Below, piece by piece: positions 9,702 through 17,968 of a stretch of 64,000 nucleotides of DNA (positions within the stretch are counted from its first letter, which is position 1; each line of letters begins with the position of its first letter). The position numbers and the translations under genes were made by a program. The notes under the pieces are model-generated. The model made no database searches and was not told the origin of the DNA. It saw only the letters and a program-made list of their open reading frames with translations. The stretch is from the NCBI GenBank assembly GCA_963676875.1, contig OY781436.1, positions 1,488,001 to 1,552,000 on the forward strand, read 5' to 3'. The DNA is from UBA6244 sp963676875 (GTDB lineage Bacteria > Bacteroidota > Bacteroidia > Bacteroidales > F082).

Positions 9702-11426
9702 ATGCCATTTAGCGAACAGGAACAGATCAGACGCGATGCCCTGACCGAACTAACCAAGTTGAATATTAACGCCTACCCTCCCGAAGAGGTGCATGTAAAT
9801 GCCTATGCCGAGGAAATTTTGGAAAACTATCCAAAAGACAATACCCTCTACCAGGAAGTGGTGATGGCCGGACGTATCATGAGCCGCCGCATCATGGGTG
9901 CAGCTTCTTTTGTGGAGCTGATGGATGCCACCGGTCGTATTCAATTGTATGTAAAACGCGACGATATTTGTCCGGACGACGATAAAACCATGTACAACAC
10001 GGTGTTCAAACGGTTGTTGGATATTGGTGATTTCATCAGTGTTTCAGGCTACGTTTTTACTACCCAGATGGGCGAAACCACTGTGCATGTGAAGTCGTTC
10101 AAGATGCTGTCAAAATCCCTCCGTCCGCTGCCCATCGTAAAGGAAAAAGATGGTGTGATTTACGACGCCTTTACCGATCCGGACCAACGTTATCGTCAAA
10201 GGTATGTGGATTTAATAGTGAATGAAAAAGTGAAAGACACCTTTGTTAAGCGGGCACAGGTGATACGCACCATGCGCGATTTCCTCAACAACAAAGGATA
10301 TCTGGAAGTGGAAACCCCCATTTTGCAGGCCATCCCCGGAGGAGCGGCAGCACGTCCGTTTATTACCCACCACAACGCACTCAATATTCCACTGTACTTG
10401 CGTATAGCCAACGAATTGTATCTGAAGCGGTTAATCATTGGCGGATTTGAGGGCGTATATGAGTTTGCCAAAGATTTCCGTAACGAAGGCATGGATCGTT
10501 TCCATAACCCCGAGTTTACCCAAATGGAAATTTACGTGGCTTACAAGGACTATTTTTGGATGATGGAAATGACCGAGCAGATGATTGAAAAAATTGCCCT
10601 CGACCTCCATGGAACCACCAAAGTACAAGTGGGTAAAAACCTCATCGACTTCAAAACACCCTTCCGTCGCCTGTCCATTTTGGATGCCATCAAAGAATAT
10701 ACGGGCATCGACGTGAGTCAAATGGATGGACAGGAGCTGAGAGAAACTGCTAAAAAATTGGGTGTGGAAACGGATCCATCCATGGGCAAAGGCAAATTGA
10801 TTGATGAGATTTTTGGCGAAAAATGTGAAGGACAATTTATCCAACCCACCTTCATTACCGACTATCCGGTAGAAATGTCACCTTTGTGCAAGCGTCACCG
10901 CGAAAATCCCGAACTCACCGAGCGCTTTGAGTTGATGGTGAATGGTAAAGAGTTGGCCAATGCGTACACCGAGTTGAACGACCCCATCGACCAACGCATG
11001 CGTTTTGAAGAACAGATGGCTCTGGCCGAAAAAGGCGACGACGAAGCCATGTTTATCGATCAGGATTTCTTGAGGGCCATGGAATATGGCATGCCTCCCA
11101 CGTCAGGAATGGGCATTGGCATCGACCGATTGGTCATGATAATGACCAACCAACCCTCCATTCAGGAAGTGCTTTTCTTCCCGCAGATGCGTCCGGAAAT
11201 CGTAAAGAAATCCTTTACGGGAGAAGACTTTGCCAAATTGGGCATCGATCCGGTTTGGGCTCCACACCTACCGCAAGCAGGGTTTTCTTCACCTACGGCA
11301 CTTAAGGAAGCTAAACCCACGGCCATGGTGCAAACCTTGAATGGTTACAGAAAAAAGAACAAACTAAATATCCCTGCGGTGCAGCTGGAAGATATTAACA
11401 ATTGGTTGGCGATAATAAATCAATAA
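9702..11426 (+). CDS. lysS: Lysyl-tRNA synthetase, class II
   Basis: This 574-residue enzyme charges tRNA-Lys with lysine in the cytoplasm. The N-terminal OB-fold anticodon-binding domain is at about residues 50-150 (VVMAGRIMSRRIMGAASFVEL), followed by the class II catalytic core. Motif 2 region (KDFRNEGMDRFHNPEFTQMEIY) and motif 3 (GMGIGIDRLVMIMTNQPSIQEVLFFPQMRP) are intact. After motif 3 there is a C-terminal extension of about 75 residues (SFTGEDFAKLGIDP to the end) that is longer than in E. coli LysS; such extensions are common in Bacteroidota. The gene stands alone, with a promoter merged with the upstream terminator. Confidence 0.97.
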   Translation: MPFSEQEQIRRDALTELTKLNINAYPPEEVHVNAYAEEILENYPKDNTLYQEVVMAGRIMSRRIMGAASFVELMDATGRIQLYVKRDDICPDDDKTMYNTVFKRLLDIGDFISVSGYVFTTQMGETTVHVKSFKMLSKSLRPLPIVKEKDGVIYDAFTDPDQRYRQRYVDLIVNEKVKDTFVKRAQVIRTMRDFLNNKGYLEVETPILQAIPGGAAARPFITHHNALNIPLYLRIANELYLKRLIIGGFEGVYEFAKDFRNEGMDRFHNPEFTQMEIYVAYKDYFWMMEMTEQMIEKIALDLHGTTKVQVGKNLIDFKTPFRRLSILDAIKEYTGIDVSQMDGQELRETAKKLGVETDPSMGKGKLIDEIFGEKCEGQFIQPTFITDYPVEMSPLCKRHRENPELTERFELMVNGKELANAYTELNDPIDQRMRFEEQMALAEKGDDEAMFIDQDFLRAMEYGMPPTSGMGIGIDRLVMIMTNQPSIQEVLFFPQMRPEIVKKSFTGEDFAKLGIDPVWAPHLPQAGFSSPTALKEAKPTAMVQTLNGYRKKNKLNIPAVQLEDINNWLAIINQ

Positions 11427-11525
11427 CATACTTCGTAGTTAAAGGTTTTTATTTATTTTTAAGGTCGAAAATGCTGCGTGTGGTATTAGCGCAGTATTAA
11501 GCCTAATAATATAATATTAGCCTCC

Positions 11526-12764
11526 ATGGATTTGTTTAAAAGCTCTATTTTTAAAATAATTGCGCCCCTTTGCATGATTATCTGCTTAACGAGCATGCAC
11601 TCAAACGCGCAGGATTTCAGCTCTTCCTCCTCAAGATCGGGAAGCGTGGCCAAATGGTCGGTCAACTTAAGCGGTGGTTCCAGCATTTTTTTTGGAGACA
11701 TCAAGCAGAATAGAATCGTACCGGTTTCCAATTACGAAAATGAATGGAGATTTGGTGGCGCTTTGCAAGCAGGGTATCAGGTTTCTCCCATATTGGGATT
11801 AAGATTACAAGGACTTTATGCGCAGTTGGCCGGAACACGCAGGCCTTCTAATTTGTATTTTGAATCGAACTACATCGAAATAAACTTGAATGGAACCATT
11901 AGCCTCCGTAACATCATCGGGGCGTTTAATCCCCGTCAGATGTGGGATGTATATTTTATACTTGGCGTTGGAATTACCAACTACAATACCGAACTCATGG
12001 AGTTGTCAACAAAAAAAGTAGTCAGAAAAGTAGGATATGGCAATGGTGTCGGCTTCGGCGGACGAACCATGGAAGGAGTGCTCGTGGGAGGAATGGGATT
12101 AAAAATACGGTTGTCCGACAAATGGGACATCAACTTGGAATCGGCCAACCGCGGGATGAACTCCGACCGGATGGATGGCAAGGAAAGTGGCTTTAAATAT
12201 GATATCTACAACTACAGTTCGTTGGGAGTAACCTATAAATTTGGCAAGAAAAGGACAACACAATCCAGAGAATCAAATCAGGATTTCAACTATTTTGAAT
12301 CGAGAAAAAAACCTGACAGTGAACGTCCGGTGGAAGCTCCGGTGAAAGACCAACCTGTGCAGCCGGCCGAAATAGACATGCTTTTTGTAGCTCCTCCTAT
12401 TCTCAGCCAACCGGTTGAGCCACCCAAAGAAGAAAAAGAAGAACCTGTTATTGTAGTGGTGGAAGAAAAACCTTATGAGGCACCAAAACAAAAACCAATG
12501 GTGCAAGGTATTGAGTATCGTGTGCAAATACGTGCCAAATATGGCAATGCCATTTCCATTGCCAAATTGAGCAGCATGTACAACCTCTCAGCATCGCAGA
12601 TAAAGCAAAACACCCACAACGGTTTTTACATTTATACGGTGGGCTCGTTTACCACCTATGAAGCAGCGCGCGAAAGACGAAACGAACTGCGCAATTACAA
12701 TGGCATTGTGGACGCCTTTGTGGTAGCTTTCAAAAACGGTGAACGTCTGGATAAATTACCTTAA
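11526..12764 (+). CDS. Outer-membrane beta-barrel protein with C-terminal SPOR-like domain
   Basis: The 412-residue protein has a signal peptide (IIAPLCMIICLTSMHSNAQ) and a beta-barrel-like region (residues ~40-240: alternating aromatic and glycine-rich strands, ending VTYKFGKK). A Pro/Glu-rich linker follows (residues ~255-325) and then a SPOR-like segment (~330-410: GIEYRVQIRAKYG, then YTVGSFTTYEAARERRNELR). SPOR domains bind denuded peptidoglycan, so the likely role is an envelope protein that links the outer membrane to the cell wall. The barrel plus peptidoglycan-binding tail recalls OmpA-type designs with a different wall-binding module. It is followed 12 bases later by a tiny membrane protein gene. 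No specific family name is assigned. Confidence 0.75.
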   Translation: MDLFKSSIFKIIAPLCMIICLTSMHSNAQDFSSSSSRSGSVAKWSVNLSGGSSIFFGDIKQNRIVPVSNYENEWRFGGALQAGYQVSPILGLRLQGLYAQLAGTRRPSNLYFESNYIEINLNGTISLRNIIGAFNPRQMWDVYFILGVGITNYNTELMELSTKKVVRKVGYGNGVGFGGRTMEGVLVGGMGLKIRLSDKWDINLESANRGMNSDRMDGKESGFKYDIYNYSSLGVTYKFGKKRTTQSRESNQDFNYFESRKKPDSERPVEAPVKDQPVQPAEIDMLFVAPPILSQPVEPPKEEKEEPVIVVVEEKPYEAPKQKPMVQGIEYRVQIRAKYGNAISIAKLSSMYNLSASQIKQNTHNGFYIYTVGSFTTYEAARERRNELRNYNGIVDAFVVAFKNGERLDKLP

Positions 12765-12776
12765 ACTAGCATACCC

Positions 12777-12896
12777 ATGGCAAGAAGTGAATTCGATTAT
12801 GACCCCGAAAAGGATAAACTTTCAGCGCTGGCCACCTTTTGGATAATTGTGGCAGCCTTAGGTGCTGCTGTATATTTATCGTTCGTATTGGTTTAA
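12777..12896 (+). CDS. Small single-pass membrane protein (39 aa), unrecognised
   Basis: ATG at 12777 opens a 39-codon frame: an acidic/basic N-terminal half with SEFDYDPEKDKLSALATF, then a hydrophobic helix (WIIVAALGAAVYLSFVLV) to the stop. It starts 12 bases after the stop of the SPOR-like gene, which suggests cotranscription. The amphipathic head followed by one transmembrane helix is typical of small inner-membrane subunits or regulators. I do not recognise the family. Confidence 0.55.
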   Translation: MARSEFDYDPEKDKLSALATFWIIVAALGAAVYLSFVLV

Positions 12897-12902
12897 ATCG
12901 AG

Positions 12903-14906
12903 CTATCTTACTATCATTAGTTTCCCGCTAATCGTTTTATTTTCTGTAACCAATTGATATACATAGGTTCCTGAAGTTAATTCTTCGGGTAAAACGAATT
13001 TGTATTGTTGGTCACCATCAAAGGTAGTATTTACCACTTGTTTTCCGGAAAGGTTATAAATGCAAAGGTGAAGATTATTCTTAAGTGCTTGATTGGCAGA
13101 AATATGGATAACCGAAGAAGCTGGATTGGGATACAGGGAAATTTCTGTGTTAGCTTGGGCATCACCTGTGGATGAAATCAATGCCTCATCAATCATGATT
13201 CTTTCGGCAAACACACCTGCATCGGTGGTTACAAACAACGAATCGGTGATCCAGGTGGGCGACTGCGAAACAGGTATATCACATACGATGACCAATGGGA
13301 TATTCTCACCCGGAGCAAGTACTTTGGGCAATGTGGGTATTCCTTGTGCACTCCACCCAAATCTTGCGCCAAACTCGGTAATGGAACTAATTAAAATGTT
13401 GGTTTCTGAATTGTTGATGATGTCCAACGGCAAACCCACGATCATTTCTTCTTCTGTTTGAAACAGCACTGAATCCGGGTTAAAAGTCAATTCAACCACA
13501 TCTGCCACCACAAACTCAAAGGGATCAGGTTCGCCGATGTATGGGCTAAAGGACCTGCGTCCCGATTGGTCGGCGGCAAACAGGTAATAGTCCACCGTGT
13601 CGCCCGGGTTAATTCCGGCAATGGTTCCCGAATAGGTGTTGCCCGAAACATAAGTCATCATGGTATGTTGGAAGTCGCCACCATTGAAACGGTAGTACAC
13701 CCAAACCGAATCCTGATAAATAGGTTGTCCGCTACAAGCGGTGATATCTGCTGTCAGCTCCACTTCATTGGAATACTCCACCTGACCCAACAAAGGCAAG
13801 TGGTGGATATACAACATACCCAAATCGGCTATACCTTTGGTACGACAATGCAGGGCATCGGTGTTTTCCCATCCATTGTACATCACGCCAATGATTTCGT
13901 ATCCGGGCATGGCTTCTTCATAAACGGCAAGGGCATCATCATCCCACTGGCTGCCGGTGATGGGCACAAAAACTTTCTTATTCAAAATCAAGGAATTGGA
14001 ATAGGGCGTGTTGGGATAGGTGCCCGGAGTAAACACCCGCACCACCTCATAGGGATAGCCCCATGCGCTAATTTTGTTTCTAAAATAAAACGCGATGGCT
14101 TCATAGTCAGCATAACGGCTGTCGGTCATTGGAACTTGTCCGATAAGCACCTTACCCGGCGAAAGAAATTTTCCCCAGCAGTCGATGTGTTTGATGTATT
14201 CGCCCAATGGGTCGTCGGTTACCATGTAGGGTGAGTTGCCAAGATAATCATTCACAAAACCACTCACCTGATCGTGGGTATAGGAAGGGTTTTCGTCCCA
14301 AACCAAATCGGTGCTTGCTGCCATGCCCATACCATCGCACATATAATTTCCGCCTGTGCTGATGAGGTTCATGCCATAGAGGTCGATGCCCAGACTCTCG
14401 GCTACACGAGCCGGAATGTTGTTGTCGTTGGGACGAGGCCGGTTATATGGAAAATCAACGATGCCCGGTTGGTTATTGCCATCGAATACAAACCAAGGGC
14501 CGTAATCGCGCACCCAATAACTGTCGGTATTGGCCAGCAAAAAAGCACAATTGTCGAGATTAACATTGTTGGCAGTATAGGTATTGGTCACCGTTTGCTG
14601 TTGAGAGGCATTGGCCACAATGGTGGTAACCAACGTGTTCTCAGCCATTTCGCGGATGAGTTCGATGGGCACACCAAAGGGGTAAGCTACCAACACACTC
14701 TGCATTTGATCAAATTCGGCCACGTTACGTATTTCGCCCTCAGGAGGATCTGTTGCCACAAAGTTCTTAGAAAAGTCAAATGGTGTATTCATCTCCTCTT
14801 CGGAGAGATAATGGAGTCTTTTCCAATCGCGTTGGGTGTTTTGCGACATCAACATTCCGCCCGATATCATCCAGAAGAGGGCAACTAAAACAAGACTTTT
14901 TTTCAT
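12903..14906 (-). CDS. Secreted peptidylarginine deiminase/agmatine deiminase-family T9SS protein
   Basis: The 667-residue protein has a signal peptide (MKKSLVLVALFWMISGG) and an agmatine deiminase/PAD_porph catalytic domain at residues ~55-370. The guanidino-hydrolase residues are visible: Asp134 in YWVRDYGPW, His240 and Asp242 in IKHIDCWGKF, Asn304 in YSNSLILN and the nucleophile Cys354 in ALHCRTKGI. It should convert a guanidinium group (peptidyl or free arginine, or agmatine) to a ureido group and ammonia. Immunoglobulin-like modules follow (~390-590) and then a T9SS type A domain (ISLYPNPASS). This is the same catalytic family and secretion route as Porphyromonas gingivalis PPAD. Whether the substrate is protein-bound arginine is not shown. 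It is convergent with the upstream small ORF, six bases apart. Confidence 0.88.
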   Translation of the reverse strand: MKKSLVLVALFWMISGGMLMSQNTQRDWKRLHYLSEEEMNTPFDFSKNFVATDPPEGEIRNVAEFDQMQSVLVAYPFGVPIELIREMAENTLVTTIVANASQQQTVTNTYTANNVNLDNCAFLLANTDSYWVRDYGPWFVFDGNNQPGIVDFPYNRPRPNDNNIPARVAESLGIDLYGMNLISTGGNYMCDGMGMAASTDLVWDENPSYTHDQVSGFVNDYLGNSPYMVTDDPLGEYIKHIDCWGKFLSPGKVLIGQVPMTDSRYADYEAIAFYFRNKISAWGYPYEVVRVFTPGTYPNTPYSNSLILNKKVFVPITGSQWDDDALAVYEEAMPGYEIIGVMYNGWENTDALHCRTKGIADLGMLYIHHLPLLGQVEYSNEVELTADITACSGQPIYQDSVWVYYRFNGGDFQHTMMTYVSGNTYSGTIAGINPGDTVDYYLFAADQSGRRSFSPYIGEPDPFEFVVADVVELTFNPDSVLFQTEEEMIVGLPLDIINNSETNILISSITEFGARFGWSAQGIPTLPKVLAPGENIPLVIVCDIPVSQSPTWITDSLFVTTDAGVFAERIMIDEALISSTGDAQANTEISLYPNPASSVIHISANQALKNNLHLCIYNLSGKQVVNTTFDGDQQYKFVLPEELTSGTYVYQLVTENKTISGKLMIVR

Positions 14907-14957
14907 TTTTTTACGTCGTTTTTTTTATAAAAATACATTGATGTCCGGTTAATAAAA

Positions 14958-15103
14958 ATATATCGTCCCTACGGAACTTTTTGGAGACCTTAATTTGCAT
15001 TCTACCAACATCTTGTCCCTACGGGACAGCCCCGTTAGGGGCTAAATATGGGTAGATTATGAAACAACCCCCACCGTTGTGAAGTCCCGTAGGGACGATA
15101 TAT
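14958..15103 (+). repeat. 146-bp MITE/REP-like element with perfect 17-bp terminal inverted repeats
   Basis: The ends ATATATCGTCCCTACGG (14958-14974) and CCGTAGGGACGATATAT (15087-15103) are exact reverse complements. The interior holds a second palindrome (GTCCCTACGGGAC near 15015) and the core CCGTTAGGGGCTAAATATGG. Diverged relatives of the core are seen at ~22.9 kb and ~34.4 kb. The rest of the 443-base gap 14907-15349 holds the tatA promoter and nothing else I recognise. Confidence 0.75.
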
Positions 15104-15314
15104 ATTACGCATTGTAGCGTTTTCTGTTTAATTTTACCGGACAACAATGATAAAAATAATTTCTGTGCTCCGCTATGAACATTTAATAACAACAAATACG
15201 GGATATTTCTTAATTTGCAATCAATTTGAAAATCATGATCAATCATGAGAACATATTGTCGCAGTGCAAATGTAATGAATTGACAACAAAACATGCTCAG
15301 AGGTTGTTTTTACT

Positions 15315-15322
15315 TATCTTTG
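15315..15322 (+). promoter_or_regulatory. -7 box (TATCTTTG) for tatA
   Basis: TATCTTTG followed by C matches the Bacteroidota consensus and ends 27 bases before the chosen tatA ATG at 15350. It supports that start over the in-frame ATG at 15293, which lies upstream of the box. Confidence 0.65.
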
Positions 15323-15349
15323 CGATCACTATTAGTAAAAACTCACATC

Positions 15350-15562
15350 ATGAACTTACTTGTAACGCTTTCGTTGGTGCAGTTGGCCGGGTGGATAGGA
15401 ACGCCGGAAATTGTTATCATTGTGGTTATTATTCTGTTACTCTTTGGAGGTAAAAAAATTCCCGAGCTCATGCGTGGCCTGGGCAAAGGTGTAAAAGAAT
15501 TTAAAGATGGCATTGGTAACGACGAAGAAAAAAAAGAAGAGTCCTCCGACAAAAAGAAGTAA
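15350..15562 (+). CDS. tatA: Sec-independent protein translocase subunit TatA
   Basis: The 70-residue product is a canonical TatA/Hcf106 protein: a short periplasmic N terminus, one transmembrane helix (TPEIVIIVVIILLLFGGKKIPELM), the FGxxKIPEL hinge, an amphipathic helix (RGLGKGVKEFKDG) and a Lys/Glu-rich tail (DEEKKEESSDKKK). It forms the size-adjustable pore of the Tat system, which exports folded proteins across the inner membrane with TatC. The start at 15350 is preferred because it follows the promoter box and gives normal length; the longer frame from 15293 would put extra hydrophobic residues in front. tatC is not in the window. The gene ends 10 bases from the convergent MltF-like gene. 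Confidence 0.92.
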   Translation: MNLLVTLSLVQLAGWIGTPEIVIIVVIILLLFGGKKIPELMRGLGKGVKEFKDGIGNDEEKKEESSDKKK

Positions 15563-15572
15563 CCTACTTGCA

Positions 15573-17024
15573 TTAATTTTCTGCTGTATCGTTTCTGATC
15601 AGGTTGACATAGTGGCCATATCGATCAACAATTTCTCTGACAAACATATAAGTTTCGTCACCCCTTAAATATCCATAATACACCACCGGATCAGAATAAA
15701 CATCCTTGTCCGAAAGTTTCAACACATATACTTCTGTATTGTCGTTCCATAGATTGGGGTCGAGGCCATTTTTTTTGGCTAAACGCCTTGCATCCAATAC
15801 ATGACCTAAGCCGCTATTATAGGAGGCCATGGTAAATAATATCCGTTGTAACGAATCGGTGATTTCGTCCGGCAATTGTCTTTCTATACTTTTTAAGTGC
15901 TTCACACCCGTGAAAATTTGCACCTCGGGCGAGGCAGTGGAATCGATTCCATAGCTTTCCATCACCGAAGGCATCAACTGCATTAGGCCAAAAGCACCCA
16001 CCCAACTTCTGACATTGGGTTTAAATTCCGACTCCTGATAAATTAATGATGCCAATAAGCGCCAATCCCATCCCAACTGCTCAGCTCCCTGACGGATAAT
16101 AGAGTCGTATGGAGACAGGCGTTCACCTTTGTAGGAGTAATAGTTACTTTTAGAAATTCGTGCTGAGCGAACATTCTTAAAATACTTGTTGAAGAGCAGC
16201 CTTGAAAGAATATCTCTGTTGAATTCTTTCACCCAGGCGTTGATGGTATCGGCCAATGAATGTTGATTTTTTTTTACAGCCCAAGCAATTTTTTGCGGAA
16301 AACTCAAGGGTGTGGCCACATCCAGATTTCGAAAATAGCGGGTGTTTACCAGGGCCACATGTTCGTCAGCCACAGTATATTCAATTTCGCCCGAGGCCAC
16401 GGCAGCAATGAGTTCTTCTACTTCGCGCGGGTCGGATACAATGGTGATTTCATCTGCAATTTCATCGGCCAGCCGATTTAGTTGTTGTTCAAATACTGTC
16501 CCTTTTTCCACGTAAATGGTTTTGCCGGCCAAATCGAGCGTGGATCGAAGCATGTGGGATTCAATTTCGTCTGCGGTGGTCATTTTACGCCAGCCTTCGG
16601 GTTTGCGCTGTACCAATACCTGTCTGGTAACCATGATGGGCTCTGTAAACAACATTTGCTCACGACGAGTGTTGGTCATGGTTAGTCCTACGGCCAATAT
16701 ATCTACCTCCCGGTTATTTAACATGTCGATACATTTGGAGAGGTCTTTCTCTATAACCAATTCCAGTTCCACACCCAGATAGCTACTTAAATTTTTGAGC
16801 AATTCATACTGATATCCCATGGGTTCGCCCCGATAAATAAAATAGCTTAACGAGCCATAATTGGTGACCGCCTTGAGTTTTTTCGACTTCAAAATGGTGG
16901 CCAGCATCTCATGCGATTGCTTTTTTTCTTTGGGAGTAGGGGGCTGCGGTTTGGTATCATTTTCGCACGAAACCACCATCAATACTGCCAAAAGAGGTAA
17001 AATTAACCGGACTAATTTGCTCAT
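15573..17024 (-). CDS. mltF: MltF-like membrane-bound lytic murein transglycosylase (lipoprotein)
   Basis: The 483-residue protein starts with a lipoprotein signal (ILPLLAVLMVVSCEN, lipobox Cys near residue 20). Residues ~45-270 form a periplasmic solute-binding (SBP_bac_3-like) domain, and residues ~300-450 a lysozyme-like SLT domain with the catalytic Glu in LLASLIYQESEFKP and the GAFGLMQLMP motif. This two-domain order is that of MltF, which cleaves peptidoglycan glycan strands to 1,6-anhydromuropeptides and is controlled by ligand binding to the first domain. It acts at the outer membrane, facing the periplasm. It stands alone on the minus strand between tatA (convergent) and the thioesterase gene (divergent). 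Length and motifs are normal. Confidence 0.9.
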   Translation of the reverse strand: MSKLVRLILPLLAVLMVVSCENDTKPQPPTPKEKKQSHEMLATILKSKKLKAVTNYGSLSYFIYRGEPMGYQYELLKNLSSYLGVELELVIEKDLSKCIDMLNNREVDILAVGLTMTNTRREQMLFTEPIMVTRQVLVQRKPEGWRKMTTADEIESHMLRSTLDLAGKTIYVEKGTVFEQQLNRLADEIADEITIVSDPREVEELIAAVASGEIEYTVADEHVALVNTRYFRNLDVATPLSFPQKIAWAVKKNQHSLADTINAWVKEFNRDILSRLLFNKYFKNVRSARISKSNYYSYKGERLSPYDSIIRQGAEQLGWDWRLLASLIYQESEFKPNVRSWVGAFGLMQLMPSVMESYGIDSTASPEVQIFTGVKHLKSIERQLPDEITDSLQRILFTMASYNSGLGHVLDARRLAKKNGLDPNLWNDNTEVYVLKLSDKDVYSDPVVYYGYLRGDETYMFVREIVDRYGHYVNLIRNDTAEN

Positions 17025-17145
17025 GCAAGGATATTTGATATCACTAAAGTAAACAAAATAACCCAGTTGTGAAAATAATTTCGTTTTGCCGGGAAAGGAT
17101 CAGTAAGTTTTTTGGCTGATTTATGTCTGTTCAAACGAAGGATGC

Positions 17146-17153
17146 TACCTTTG
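17146..17153 (+). promoter_or_regulatory. -7 box (TACCTTTG) that decides the thioesterase start
   Basis: TACCTTTGC matches TAnnTTTG. It lies inside the longest open frame (ATG 17123) and 14 bases before the next in-frame ATG at 17168. The same 13-30 base spacing is seen at phrB, lysS, tatA and the NTF2-like gene, so 17168 is the likely start. Confidence 0.6.
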
Positions 17154-17167
17154 CCAAAAAAACAAGA

Positions 17168-17893
17168 ATGGTTCAGAAAACCTGGAAACAACAATATTCG
17201 GTTAATTGGGACGACATCAGTTTAAGCGGAAAACTCACCCTGACCGGTCTAAATATCATGTTGCAACGAGCAGCCACCTATCATGCTGAACATCTGGGAT
17301 TTGGCTTTACCCAAACCAGTGTTCACAATGCATCATGGGTATTGTTTCGCATCAACCTGGAATTGATAAAAATGCCCACCTGGTGTGACGAGGTGGTGGT
17401 GGAAACCTGGCCCCGCGTGGTGAAAGGCCTGGCTGCTTACCGGGATTTTTTGGTAACAACTCCTGATGGTGAAGTGATTTGTAAGGCCACTTCGGAATGG
17501 TTTATCATCGACTTAACCACTCGCCGGCCACAAAGAATTGACAAATACGTGAATATAGAGGAATATACTTCCGATAGACAAGCTGTTACCCGCGAAATCC
17601 CTGCCTTGGACCGCAATGCATCATTTGAAACCCTGTTTGAGGTGGTGCCCAAGTATTCCGACATGGATATGAACGGCCATACCAACGCTCGTAAGTATTT
17701 TGACTGGTTGAGCGATGCCCTGTACTTGGATCGTGGCAATGCCGACCCTTCCTTTGTGCAACTGACCTATTTTAGCGAATGTGTGTTAGGAGAACATCTT
17801 AATATACAAAGAAATACCTACGGAAACGGAACCTATCGCGGACAAAAAACCGCCAACGATAAAACGGCATTTGTGGCTTTGGTGGAGGGGTGA
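17168..17893 (+). CDS. Acyl-ACP thioesterase
   Basis: The 241-residue protein has the double hotdog fold of plant FatA/FatB-type and bacterial acyl-ACP thioesterases: a first hotdog with NIMLQRAATYHAEHLGFG and a second with the signature YSDMDMNGHTNARKYFDWL, in which the Asn/His of the active site lie. It releases free fatty acids from acyl carrier protein in the cytoplasm. The start at 17168 is chosen from the promoter position; the upstream ATG at 17123 would add 15 residues unlike the family. It is transcribed divergently from the MltF-like gene and has no operon partner. Chain-length preference cannot be read from the sequence. Confidence 0.88.
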   Translation: MVQKTWKQQYSVNWDDISLSGKLTLTGLNIMLQRAATYHAEHLGFGFTQTSVHNASWVLFRINLELIKMPTWCDEVVVETWPRVVKGLAAYRDFLVTTPDGEVICKATSEWFIIDLTTRRPQRIDKYVNIEEYTSDRQAVTREIPALDRNASFETLFEVVPKYSDMDMNGHTNARKYFDWLSDALYLDRGNADPSFVQLTYFSECVLGEHLNIQRNTYGNGTYRGQKTANDKTAFVALVEG

Positions 17894-17968
17894 TATTAGT
17901 ATTCTTGTGTTTTCAGACACGCACACTTTTTTTGTTTGAGGTCATCTGTTGCAAATACTAGGTTTCTT

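Noticed and set aside
13566..14234. 222-codon ORF on the plus strand
   Set aside because: Antisense shadow of the deiminase-family gene, whose catalytic residues are read on the minus strand.
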